Positions 17,831 to 25,397 of a stretch of 64,000 nt of DNA are shown in pieces (positions within the stretch are counted from its first letter, which is position 1; each line of letters begins with the position of its first letter). The notes under the pieces are model-generated. The model saw only the letters and a list, made by a program, of their open reading frames with translations, searched no databases and was not told the origin of the DNA. The stretch comes from CAVYUC01 sp963783085 (GTDB lineage: Bacteria; Bacteroidota; Bacteroidia; Bacteroidales; Prolixibacteraceae), in the NCBI GenBank assembly GCA_963783085.1, contig CAWAMJ010000007.1, forward strand, positions 124,001 to 188,000, read 5' to 3'. The position numbers were made by a program, and so were the translations under genes.

Positions 17831-18053
17831 AACCTTATTTATATCTTTAAACCTTAGTAGAAAATTACAGTAATTAAATTATTAACCTTATTATCTTATT
17901 CCAATGAAAATGGACACAATAATCTTAATTACACACAATTCATTTTAACAACTTTTAGCCGGCAAAACATAAAACATGCATTAAAATAACGTAATAAGTA
18001 AGACTGTGGTTTGTTATAATTTTTCTACTAAGGTAGTGAGGAAAAATAAGGTT
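17831..18053. repeat. 223-bp palindromic module, array unit 1
   Basis: The outer ends are inverted repeats: AACCTTATTT at 17831-17840 with AAATAAGGTT at 18044-18053. Eleven bases further in, CCTTAGTAG (17852-17860) pairs with CTACTAAGG (18025-18033). The inner arms CTTATTATCTTATT and AATAACGTAATAAG flank the 14-codon ORF but have each gained a mismatch. It resembles a miniature element bounded by terminal inverted repeats. Confidence 0.65.
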
Positions 18054-18141
18054 CTTGAAGTTTTGCATACACGAAAGATGGTCCTTTTCCAATTGAATAA
18101 AACTACATTTACTTCAAAAAGCTTGGCGTTCATGAAATTAA

Positions 18142-18364
18142 AACCTTATTTATATCTTTAAACCTTAGTAGAAAATTACAGCGATTAAATTATTAACCTT
18201 ATTACCTTATTCCAATGAAAATGAACACAATAATCTTAATTACACACAATTCATTTTAACAACTTTTGGCCGGCAAAACTTAAAACATGCATTAAAATAA
18301 GGTAATAAGCAAGACTGTGGTTTGTTATAATTTTTCTACTAAGGTAGTGAGGAAAAATAAGGTT
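18142..18364. repeat. 223-bp palindromic module, array unit 2
   Basis: The same structure as unit 1, offset by 311 bp: outer ends at 18142-18151 and 18355-18364, then CCTTAGTAG/CTACTAAGG. The inner 14-bp inverted repeat is perfect here: CTTATTACCTTATT at 18198-18211 with AATAAGGTAATAAG at 18296-18309. Between the arms lies the stopped mini-ORF. The third left arm (18453 onward) leads into the intact transposase gene instead and has no matching right arm beyond it. Confidence 0.65.
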
Positions 18365-18525
18365 CTTGAAGGTTTGCATATACGAAAGATGGTCCTTTTC
18401 CAATTGAATAAAACTACATTTACTTCAAAAAGCTTGACGTTCATGAAATTAAAACCTTATTTATATCTTTAAACCTTAGTAGAAAATTACAGCGATTAAA
18501 TTATTAACCTTATTACCTTATTCCA

Positions 18526-18981
18526 ATGAAAATCGAATACGATAATCTTTACATCCATTTTGTCTTAACAACTTTTGGCCGGCAAAAAATAATTCCTGAA
18601 AAAAACCGGGAGAGGATTGAAAAATATATAACTGGTATTGTAAACCGAAATAATTCAAAACTCTATGCAATTTATGCAAATCCGGATCATGTTCATTTTC
18701 TTGTCTCACGCTGTTCTACTCTGTCTGAAGAAGAATTGGCAACCATAATCGCAGATAGTTCTGAACGGTTTATAAATAAAAACAGACTTGCGCTGTATCC
18801 ATTTAGTTGGCAACAATCAGCATCTGCATTTTCCGTTTCAAAATCTGACATTGACAGAGTATGCAAATACATTCTTAACCAACCTGAGCATCATAAAAAA
18901 AATAGCTTTCAGGATGAGTACGAAAGTTTTTTAAAATACTACCAACAGACGTTAAAAAATAAGGAAATAAGACAGAAATGA
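18526..18981 (+). CDS. Y1/HUH single-strand transposase (IS200-like, REP-associated type)
   Basis: A 151-residue protein with the HUH nuclease fold used by IS200/IS605 transposases and REP-associated tyrosine transposases. NLYIHFVLTT (residues 7-16) opens the fold, His55-Val-His57 in NPDHVHFLV is the metal-binding HUH, and Tyr115 in CKYILNQPEHHKK is the candidate nucleophile that attaches to a 5' DNA end. Such enzymes cut and join single-stranded DNA at hairpins. The length is normal for the family, and the reading frame is intact. No TnpB gene is adjacent. Its leader and first codons are duplicated upstream in the 311-bp array, and an AATAAGGAAATAAG stretch near its stop (18956-18971) resembles the right arm of those units. 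Confidence 0.8.
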   Translation: MKIEYDNLYIHFVLTTFGRQKIIPEKNRERIEKYITGIVNRNNSKLYAIYANPDHVHFLVSRCSTLSEEELATIIADSSERFINKNRLALYPFSWQQSASAFSVSKSDIDRVCKYILNQPEHHKKNSFQDEYESFLKYYQQTLKNKEIRQK

Positions 18982-19078
18982 TGATATGATTTGCGGTCTG
19001 CCAAAACGAAGATGGAAAAATTACGATTGATAAAGTCATATCAATGAATTAATTAAATCATATTATGGCAAAAATAAA

Positions 19079-19108
19079 AAAAGGCTGCCGGGAAACCGAC
19101 AGCCTTTT
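19079..19108. terminator. Bidirectional terminator hairpin, copy 2
   Basis: AAAAGGCTGCCGG (19079-19091) and CCGACAGCCTTTT (19096-19108) form a 13-bp stem around a GAAA loop, with A-rich DNA before it. It lies 22 bp beyond the S41 peptidase stop and ends that minus-strand gene. It differs from the hairpin at 17641 by two bases and shares the downstream GAAGGTT. Confidence 0.85.
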
Positions 19109-19130
19109 GAAGGTTAAGCCTTTTATCTGT

Positions 19131-20579
19131 TTATTTCAACAGTTTATCTTTGTTGACGCCATCGAAAATAACTTCGCGTTTATTGGCATCGAATTTTGAA
19201 AATCCCCTGTCGAAGTATGTGTGCGGAATTTCTATCCTTGCTTTTTTAACCGCAGCCACTTCGGTGCCTGTCATATCTTCAATCGCGGCTTTTAACAATG
19301 GTTCCTGTATATCGCCCAGCGGAATTCCGGCAAATAAATCATCTTCCACAGGAATATCAGGTTCGAAACCATCCTTAAAATCAGTTACTCCCTGCGAATT
19401 GGCATAACGAATTACAATGGGCTGCAATCCCCAGTTATCGAAATCTTTGTAATAACTCGCGTTGTTGTAAAAATCTTCCGGTTTCAACGTAATGGATGCC
19501 GTGTATTTTCCGTAGGTGGTTTCCCCAACGGTGGTTACATTCATGTATGGTTTCAAGCCGGTAATTGTTAATTCCGAAGCCGAAGCGGTGCCTGTTCCCG
19601 TTAAAATATACACGTGGTCGAGCCCCATTTTCACCGGTACATTGCTCAGGAACCCAACTTCCAGCTGGCTGTTGTCATTTTGTTCTTCCCAGTATTTCTG
19701 ATATTTGTCGTTCCATTGAAAAGTTACCAGTGTGCTGTTGTTGTTAACAACCGGTAACGGTGCAATTGAACTGCATAAATATTGTGCTGCTGTTGTATAA
19801 CCGCCTGGGTTATAACGCAAATCAACAACCACATCCGTTACCTGGTTATCGATAAAACTCTGGAAAACTGTATCGAGGCTGGTGTTGTAGTTCGAAATGT
19901 ACTGTGCATAAAGCAGGTATCCGACTTTGTGCCCGCCATGTTCAATAATTTTTGTTTCCACAACCGGGTTCAGGTTCAACTCTTTCGATGTCATGGCCAC
20001 CGATTGTCCGGGAGAAATACCATTGTCGCCGAGAACTCCGAGCGTAACATTGATGGTTTCACCGTTGAGCAACTCCATGTATGTATCGTCGGTGATATCC
20101 GCATTATCGAGTTCCATGAGGATATCGCCGCGTTTCAATCCTGCTTCGGCAGCGGGAGTATTCGGATAAACAAATTCAACGATACCAAAAATATCTCCGG
20201 TATTTGAAAAACGTCCGAAAGTAAGCGAATAACCAAAAGAGGTTTCTTTCCCTTCGAGGCTGTTTTCAAAAGCGCTGATATCGTCTGTAATATACGACCA
20301 CTTGTCGTCCGTGTAAAGCAGTTTATCAAAATATTCTTTCGAATCGAATTCATACCGAATGTCGATGTCCGGCATTTTATCGTACCACAGGTATACATCC
20401 GTCATGGCATCTTCAATAAATTGATTGACTTTTTGAGTCAGCTCCGGCGCTTCCTCCGGAATGGTATCCGTATCTGTTCCCGGATCGGGTTCAGGTACGG
20501 ATTCGTCTTTACAACCTGAAATTATTCCCGCCAGCAACAGCAGCAGGAAAAATATTTTACCCATTTGTTTCATATTCAT
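19131..20579 (-). CDS. S41 family (C-terminal processing) peptidase, lipoprotein
   Basis: This 482-residue lipoprotein has a lipobox at IISGC (Cys23) followed by an acidic, proline-rich linker. A PDZ domain lies at about 130-215, seen in FVYPNTPAAEAGLKRGDILMELDN. The S41 peptidase core includes VVDLRYNPGG (about 270-280) and the nucleophile segment ILTGTGTASASELTI with Ser, followed by GETTYGKYTAS, where a Lys would complete the Ser-Lys dyad. Members cut C-terminal regions of periplasmic or surface proteins. The ATG at 20573 is an alternative start two codons in. It shares a terminator with no other gene and is separate from the HD-domain gene upstream. Confidence 0.85.
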   Translation of the reverse strand: MNMKQMGKIFFLLLLLAGIISGCKDESVPEPDPGTDTDTIPEEAPELTQKVNQFIEDAMTDVYLWYDKMPDIDIRYEFDSKEYFDKLLYTDDKWSYITDDISAFENSLEGKETSFGYSLTFGRFSNTGDIFGIVEFVYPNTPAAEAGLKRGDILMELDNADITDDTYMELLNGETINVTLGVLGDNGISPGQSVAMTSKELNLNPVVETKIIEHGGHKVGYLLYAQYISNYNTSLDTVFQSFIDNQVTDVVVDLRYNPGGYTTAAQYLCSSIAPLPVVNNNSTLVTFQWNDKYQKYWEEQNDNSQLEVGFLSNVPVKMGLDHVYILTGTGTASASELTITGLKPYMNVTTVGETTYGKYTASITLKPEDFYNNASYYKDFDNWGLQPIVIRYANSQGVTDFKDGFEPDIPVEDDLFAGIPLGDIQEPLLKAAIEDMTGTEVAAVKKARIEIPHTYFDRGFSKFDANKREVIFDGVNKDKLLK

Positions 20580-20631
20580 CGTTTTTAATTATTATGTGTT
20601 TTAAAGCGTTACAAAACTATTAAAATAAAAA

Positions 20632-22716
20632 CTATTTTTTAACCTCATTGTTTTCTTTCGGATATTCAATTCTGATGTGATATATGTTCACCAGCTTATT
20701 TAAGAGGGTTTCCTTAATTATCTTTATATCGTTAAATGTCAGGTCCGACTGGTCGAGTTGTTTATCTTTTATTTTTTGATCGACCATGTTGTTTATTAAT
20801 TCCCTGAAATTTTCGTACGTCTTCTCTCTCAGGCTGCGCGAGGCGGCTTCAATGCCATCCACTATCATAACAACGGCAGCTTCCTTCGATATTGGCAGCG
20901 GCCCCGGATAAATAAATGCCGATTCGTCCGTCTTGTCACTTGGATTTTCCTGCTGGTGTTTCAGGAAAAAATAACTGGCTTTTGTAGTGCCGTGGTGGGT
21001 GGCAATAAACTCGACGATTGCCTCGGGCAATTTATGTTTTTTTGCCATTTTTACACCATTTTTAACATGTTCAATGATGATTTCAGCGCTTTTCTGATAG
21101 TCGATTCTATCGTGCGGATTGATTCCCGCTGCCTGGTTTTCGATGAAAAAACCGGGAGTGGCAATTTTGCCAATATCGTGGTACAAAGCTCCGGCGCGCA
21201 CCAAAAATGGGTTTCCGCCGATTTTTAAAATGATTTCTTCAGCGATATTGGCAATTTGCATCGAATGCTGAAAGGTACCGGGCGCTTCTTCCGCCAGCTT
21301 TCTTAACAGCGGCTGATTGGTGTCGGAAAGTTCGATAAGCGTAACATCGGAAACAAACCCGAAAATCTTTTCAAAAACATAAACCAGCGGATACACCAGC
21401 ATAATTAAGATGCTGCTTAAGGCAAACCATTTCAGCATTTTATAATTGAACTGCAGAATGGTGCCTTCGTAAATCAATTCCAGTGTGGAATACACCAGCG
21501 AATAGGTCAGGAAAACCAGCAACGCAGCCATAATAATATGGCCCCGGCGGTGCATTTTATTCAAACTGAAAACCGCCACAACACCGGCAGCAACTTGCAT
21601 CAGTACAAATTCGAAATTATTTGGTGCATAAAACCCGGTTAATAAAGCGGCAATTACCAGTGTAAAAATTGCAGTCCGCGAATCGAAAAAAGTACGCGCA
21701 ATGATGGGCAGAATAGCAAACGGCGCCAGGTAAATGTGCAGGTTCGGATAGGTGTTGATAAAATTGGTCAGCAGAACCATAATCACCAGCAAAAACAATA
21801 GAAACGAAAGTTTGCTGAATTGATCGATTATATCACGCCGGTATATGTAAAGAAATGTGAAGACCAGCGTCATCAGCAAAAGTATAAGCACAGCTTTCCC
21901 AACGGAAACCATGTAGCGGTTGATTCCTTTGCCGCGTTCTTTTTCAAAGCTTTCTTTCAACGATTCCAGGATTTGAAACTTCTGGCTGTCCACAATTTCG
22001 CCTTCCAGGATAATTCGTTCGCCCATGCGCATCATACCCTGTGTTACAGATATATTTTTGGTCACTTCTTCGTTCGCTTTCTGCGTGGTTTCTTCATCGT
22101 ATTCAAGGTTTGCCCTGATGTAGTTTTCCAGTTGAATTCCCGGAAGCAGTTGCTGCGAATCAGGGAGTTGTTGATGCAACTGCTGAATTTTGCCGGTCAG
22201 CATGTTGTACGCAGATTTTTCGGAATATACTTTTCCGATGTCAATTTTGGTGACCGTCGTCCCTGCTCGTTTCCGAATTTCACTTTTTCCATCCAACACC
22301 TCGTAAGTATTGGGCGCCCGCTGCAGGACACCGTTCTGGTAAATCCTCCGTAATGTAATTCGCAAAGTATCAAAAGCCTGCTTTTTTAATGCGTTCGATG
22401 AGTCGCGTGAAAACTTCAAATCTGAAGCCAGTTCGCGGATTTCACTGGTATACATCGAGGTGTCGAATGTGAAATAGGGAATTACTGTTTTTAATTGTTC
22501 TTCTTTTTCTTTTTCAATTTCGGCCGGGGTTTTTAAAATGGCAAAATCGAATGGAGCCACCAGGTTTTCGTGCCGCCACGGAAACCCTTTCTGATATTCG
22601 TATTTAAACTTTGGTTCGCCCGGAAGTATCAGGTACAACAATGCCGATGTTACCAGGAACATGACGATCCAATAAATGATCCGGGTATAACCTTTGAAAC
22701 TGTTTTTTTTGTCCAT
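20632..22716 (-). CDS. 7TM HD-domain phosphodiesterase, PgpH-like
   Basis: A 694-residue inner-membrane protein. An N-terminal membrane helix anchors a large extracytoplasmic region (about 45-270, the 7TMR-HDED type). Seven hydrophobic segments follow (about 280-455), then a cytoplasmic HD phosphohydrolase domain: HSMQIANIAEEI, ALYHDIGKIATPGFF with the HD pair, HVKNGVKMAKKHKLP and ATHHGTTKASYF. This is the layout of Listeria PgpH, which degrades c-di-AMP, so this protein probably controls that messenger. The frame extends to a TTG at 22731, but the ATG at 22716 (MDKKNSFKG) is the better start. It is monocistronic. Confidence 0.85.
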   Translation of the reverse strand: MDKKNSFKGYTRIIYWIVMFLVTSALLYLILPGEPKFKYEYQKGFPWRHENLVAPFDFAILKTPAEIEKEKEEQLKTVIPYFTFDTSMYTSEIRELASDLKFSRDSSNALKKQAFDTLRITLRRIYQNGVLQRAPNTYEVLDGKSEIRKRAGTTVTKIDIGKVYSEKSAYNMLTGKIQQLHQQLPDSQQLLPGIQLENYIRANLEYDEETTQKANEEVTKNISVTQGMMRMGERIILEGEIVDSQKFQILESLKESFEKERGKGINRYMVSVGKAVLILLLMTLVFTFLYIYRRDIIDQFSKLSFLLFLLVIMVLLTNFINTYPNLHIYLAPFAILPIIARTFFDSRTAIFTLVIAALLTGFYAPNNFEFVLMQVAAGVVAVFSLNKMHRRGHIIMAALLVFLTYSLVYSTLELIYEGTILQFNYKMLKWFALSSILIMLVYPLVYVFEKIFGFVSDVTLIELSDTNQPLLRKLAEEAPGTFQHSMQIANIAEEIILKIGGNPFLVRAGALYHDIGKIATPGFFIENQAAGINPHDRIDYQKSAEIIIEHVKNGVKMAKKHKLPEAIVEFIATHHGTTKASYFFLKHQQENPSDKTDESAFIYPGPLPISKEAAVVMIVDGIEAASRSLREKTYENFRELINNMVDQKIKDKQLDQSDLTFNDIKIIKETLLNKLVNIYHIRIEYPKENNEVKK

Positions 22717-22902
22717 ATTTCGTTTTTTCAAAACTGTATTTTCAGTTTTCCTCTTTGTTTTTCCGGAATTACCGTTGAAAATAAAAAGTTAAAATCGCTT
22801 TTTCAGCAAAGTACAAACATCGTTTTTTTTCATAGATTTGTGACTATTCAAGCAAAACAAAAGCAGGTTTTGTTTACAAATTAAAATTAAGAAATTATTT
22901 TA

Positions 22903-23703
22903 ATGAATTACGGAATTTCCAGTTTGAGTATCATCCCGGTCAGAAAAGAACCTTCCGAGAAAAGCGAAATGGTAACGCAGGTTCTTTTTGGAGAACATTT
23001 CGAAATCAGGGAACAGATGGTGGGGTGGAGCAGGGTTATGCTGGCTTACGATGGATACGAAGGTTGGATCGACAGCAAAATGATAACTCCTTTATCTGAA
23101 CGATCGGTTAAAAAACTGGACAAGAGCAAAAACGCCATTTCCGCCGACATTATCAGCCTTGTAGCAATGAATGAAGAACAAAACCTGATGCTTGTGGCCG
23201 GAAGTACATTACCGGTTTGGCGACCTTATCTAAAGGAATTTACAGTAAACGGGGGAACCTATAAATCTTCGGGTGAAATTTTTTACGGGCACCGGAAAAA
23301 CCCGAGACAAACTGCCATACGCCAGGCGCTGAAATATTTTAATGCCCCGTATTTGTGGGGCGGGCGCACTCCATTTGGAATCGATTGCAGCGGGTTTACC
23401 CAGATTATTTACAAAATGATAGGGGTTCAACTTCCGCGCGACGCTGCCCAGCAGGTAAAACTTGGTGTGGCAATGAGTTTTGTAGACGAAGCGGAGCCGG
23501 GCGATTTGGCTTTTTTTGACGATGAAGAAGGAAACATCGTGCACGTGGGGATTCTGTGGAAACGCAATAAAATTATCCATGCCTCCGGAAAAGTTAGAAT
23601 CGATAACGTTGATCAATTCGGAATTTTTAACGTAGATTTGAAAAGATATACTCATCAAATGCGTGTAATGAAGAAAATAATCGGCGTAAATGGAAAGGGT
23701 TGA
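22903..23703 (+). CDS. NlpC/P60 family cysteine peptidase with bacterial SH3 domains
   Basis: A 266-residue protein with no signal peptide. Residues 1-60 form an SH3b domain (VRKEPSEKSEMVTQVLFGE, then GYEGWIDSKMI), with a second SH3-like region to about 125. The C-terminal NlpC/P60 (C40) domain has Cys162 in FGIDCSGFTQI, His214 in GNIVHVGIL and His226 in IIHASGK as catalytic triad. The arrangement matches gamma-D-glutamyl-L-diamino-acid endopeptidases such as YkfC, which split muropeptides. Lack of an export signal suggests a cytoplasmic role in cell-wall peptide recycling; this is inference. A 30-codon ORF overlaps its 3' end. Confidence 0.85.
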   Translation: MNYGISSLSIIPVRKEPSEKSEMVTQVLFGEHFEIREQMVGWSRVMLAYDGYEGWIDSKMITPLSERSVKKLDKSKNAISADIISLVAMNEEQNLMLVAGSTLPVWRPYLKEFTVNGGTYKSSGEIFYGHRKNPRQTAIRQALKYFNAPYLWGGRTPFGIDCSGFTQIIYKMIGVQLPRDAAQQVKLGVAMSFVDEAEPGDLAFFDDEEGNIVHVGILWKRNKIIHASGKVRIDNVDQFGIFNVDLKRYTHQMRVMKKIIGVNGKG

Positions 23704-23782
23704 ACTACTGATATATGTCGTTATATTCTTTTCTGTTGTGTTCCTGGTTATGAAATACTGGAAAATTGGAAAGAAAGATTAA
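23690..23782 (+). CDS. Candidate 30-residue single-pass membrane protein
   Basis: An ATG at 23690 overlaps the last 14 bases of the peptidase gene in another frame and opens 30 codons before TAA. The product has a short polar start (MERVE), one hydrophobic helix LLIYVVIFFSVVFLVM and a basic end KYWKIGKKD, a textbook small membrane protein with its C-terminus inside. Overlap with the upstream stop would allow translational coupling. No family is recognised. The amino-acid pattern argues for it being real, but a chance ORF this short cannot be excluded. Confidence 0.4.
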   Translation: MERVELLIYVVIFFSVVFLVMKYWKIGKKD

Positions 23783-23843
23783 CCGGAACATGCAGCATGA
23801 TCATTATATTTCTTGTTTTACACCTTGTATAAAACCATAAAAA

Positions 23844-24296
23844 ATGTACACTTACAAATATCCACGTCCGGCGCTTACGGTCGATGCACTTGTTTTTTCA
23901 AAATCCGCGGAAGTAATTTTTGTGTTGTTAATTCAACGCGGGCAGGAACCATTCAAAGGTAAATGGGCGCTTCCGGGAGGTTTTGTGGAAATGGATGAGC
24001 TGCTGAAAGATGCCTGTATCCGCGAGCTTCAGGAAGAAACCGGACTTGAAGTTCAGGAAATGAGCCAGTTCAGGACTTATGATGCCATTCATCGCGACCC
24101 GCGCCACCGGACTATTTCCGTTATTCATTATGCCGAAATTGAAAGGCAGCAGGAAGTGAAAGGCAGCGACGATGCGGCAAATGCTAAATGGTTCGATGTA
24201 AACAATCTGCCGGAGATGGGTTTCGACCACCGGCAAATTATTGAAGATTTCTTTGAATTTTATCATTCCCGAAACGACGATTCCAGAATTAAATAG
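23844..24296 (+). CDS. Nudix hydrolase
   Basis: A 150-residue cytoplasmic hydrolase that removes a nucleoside diphosphate-linked group or cleaves pyrophosphate bonds. The full Nudix box G-x5-E-x7-REUxEExGU is present from the second Gly of LPGGFVEMDE through IRELQEETGL (about residues 47-70), giving the Mg-binding glutamates. The opening YPRPALTVDALVFSK and the HRDPRHRTISVIHYAE segment are typical of the ADP-ribose/NrtR-like subgroup, but here without a DNA-binding tail, so an enzyme. The substrate is not determined. Its 3' end overlaps the convergent WbqC-like gene by 34 bp. Confidence 0.85.
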   Translation: MYTYKYPRPALTVDALVFSKSAEVIFVLLIQRGQEPFKGKWALPGGFVEMDELLKDACIRELQEETGLEVQEMSQFRTYDAIHRDPRHRTISVIHYAEIERQQEVKGSDDAANAKWFDVNNLPEMGFDHRQIIEDFFEFYHSRNDDSRIK

Positions 24297-24901
24297 CTGT
24301 TCGGCCCCTCGTTGAATAATAAATCGAGTATGCTCAGGTCAGGAACAAATTTGGAGCGTTCTGAAAATACCTGCGTGTATTCAACCGGTTGAAAAGCTTC
24401 GTCGCTTTCCGCTTTTTTAGGTGTTATTTTTTCCCTTAGATTAATGGTATTCTCCGGCACGTTTTCGAAACCAGTGGTTAGCATTGTTTGTTTTTCAATT
24501 TCCAGCGCGGCACAGATAACTTCGTGCGCTTTCATATTTAAATCGAAAAGATATTTCCGTTTTTTTGTGAATAAATCGTGGATTTCATACCGATAGAATT
24601 CGAAAAACGGCGACGAATTGTAGGCAGAAAATAACGATCGCCAGTGAATTCGCTGCCAGTCTTCATCGTACGAGATCTGAATGTCTTTTATGTGGATTTT
24701 TTTGCGTCCGCGGCCTTTTACCACCGGAACAACCAGCGCGAGCGGTCCGTTTGCCGCTAAAATTATACAGCGGTTCCGGTAGGTTTGTTTTATAAAATGT
24801 TCGAATTGCTCAATATAAACCGGCTCGTGTTTCAGGAAACGGGCGTAAAAATGAACAGGCGCAAAATAGGCAGTGCTTAGCAGAACGGGAATTTCAGGCA
24901 C
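24263..24901 (-). CDS. WbqC-like family protein
   Basis: A 212-residue cytoplasmic protein. The start LLSTAYFAPVHFYARFLK and the following EQFEHFIKQTYRNRC, GPLALVVPVVKGR and IQISYDEDWQRIHWRSLFSAY are the conserved pattern of WbqC-like proteins. These are found in O-antigen and sugar-biosynthesis loci and commonly beside lepB in Bacteroidota; the biochemical role is not settled. The start codon is GTG at 24901, since no ATG is available near the conserved beginning. It is the last gene of the dapB-lepB-lapA-wbqC run. The terminator before lapA suggests that lapA-wbqC may be transcribed separately. Confidence 0.78.
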   Translation of the reverse strand: MPEIPVLLSTAYFAPVHFYARFLKHEPVYIEQFEHFIKQTYRNRCIILAANGPLALVVPVVKGRGRKKIHIKDIQISYDEDWQRIHWRSLFSAYNSSPFFEFYRYEIHDLFTKKRKYLFDLNMKAHEVICAALEIEKQTMLTTGFENVPENTINLREKITPKKAESDEAFQPVEYTQVFSERSKFVPDLSILDLLFNEGPNSYLILESSFRE

Positions 24902-24906
24902 AGTGA

Positions 24907-25254
24907 TTATTCTTTGAAAAATGACTGATCGTTTTCATTATCTTCATCGTCCAGTTCAATTCCTTCCGGATTTTCTTCCTCTGGCGTGGGTTTAAATGTT
25001 CCCTGTTTGGCTTCCAGTTCGCGATTTAATCGTTTCGCGCGCCGGTTTTCTTTTCTGAGTTTCCAAACCTGCGGGTACAGGTAAATAGCCCCCAGCAGGT
25101 AACCAATAACCACACAACAAATTAGAACCAACACCAGCGGAGCATTTGTAATTTCCCAAAAGAAAACGTTGATGGTTATTTCAATGGAATTTTGCAACGT
25201 GAAAATAACAAGCAGAATGGCTAAAACGAGAATGATTATAATTACGACTGGCAT
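24907..25254 (-). CDS. LapA-domain (DUF1049) membrane protein
   Basis: A 115-residue inner-membrane protein with two hydrophobic helices (residues 2-22 and 38-60) separated by a short loop SIEITINVFFWEIT. This is the LapA/DUF1049 pattern, with the conserved 'F-x-x-QN-x' (FTLQNS) after the first helix. After the second helix comes a basic coiled region (LRKENRRAKRLNRELEAKQ) and an acidic tail. LapA proteins take part in envelope or lipopolysaccharide assembly in Proteobacteria; the role in Bacteroidota is inferred. The stop lies 5 bp before the WbqC start, so the two are probably cotranscribed. Confidence 0.72.
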   Translation of the reverse strand: MPVVIIIILVLAILLVIFTLQNSIEITINVFFWEITNAPLVLVLICCVVIGYLLGAIYLYPQVWKLRKENRRAKRLNRELEAKQGTFKPTPEEENPEGIELDDEDNENDQSFFKE

Positions 25255-25277
25255 AGCTTTATTTTTTATTCGAATAT

Positions 25278-25310
25278 AAAAAAAGGATATCGTTTTTCTG
25301 ATATCCTTTT
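25278..25310 (-). terminator. Rho-independent terminator downstream of lepB
   Basis: AAAAGGATATC (25281-25291) pairs perfectly with GATATCCTTTT (25300-25310) around an 8-nt loop. On the minus strand it is followed by a run of seven Ts (25284-25278). It separates lepB from lapA. Confidence 0.8.
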
Positions 25311-25397
25311 CGTAATTATTTTATTTTTTCAAGACGTTGGCAGGTACTATGCACGTGTTGACAAATTTCAGGCCCTGACAGCATAAATTTGCCAATT

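Larger units (their letters stand above)
17735..18525 (+). repeat. Tandem array with an exact 311-bp period in front of an HUH transposase gene
   Basis: The sequence starting AATAAGGTTCTTGAAG recurs at 17735, 18046 and 18357, each 311 bp apart. The ATG in each unit falls at 17904, 18215 and 18526, also exactly 311 bp apart. The third ATG starts the transposase gene. In units 1 and 2 it opens only a 14-codon frame (MKMDTIILITHNSF, then TAA), yet the DNA after it (TTAACAACTTTT, GCCGGCAAAA) matches the true gene's codons 14-21. The units therefore look like shortened, decayed relatives of the gene's 5' end plus leader. Sequence is very AT-rich and the copies differ at only a few percent of positions. 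Confidence 0.85.

Noticed and set aside
22833..22840. A TAGATTTG match to the Bacteroidota -7 promoter element before the NlpC/P60 gene
   Set aside because: No TTG lies at the -33 distance upstream; the match alone is too weak to call a promoter.
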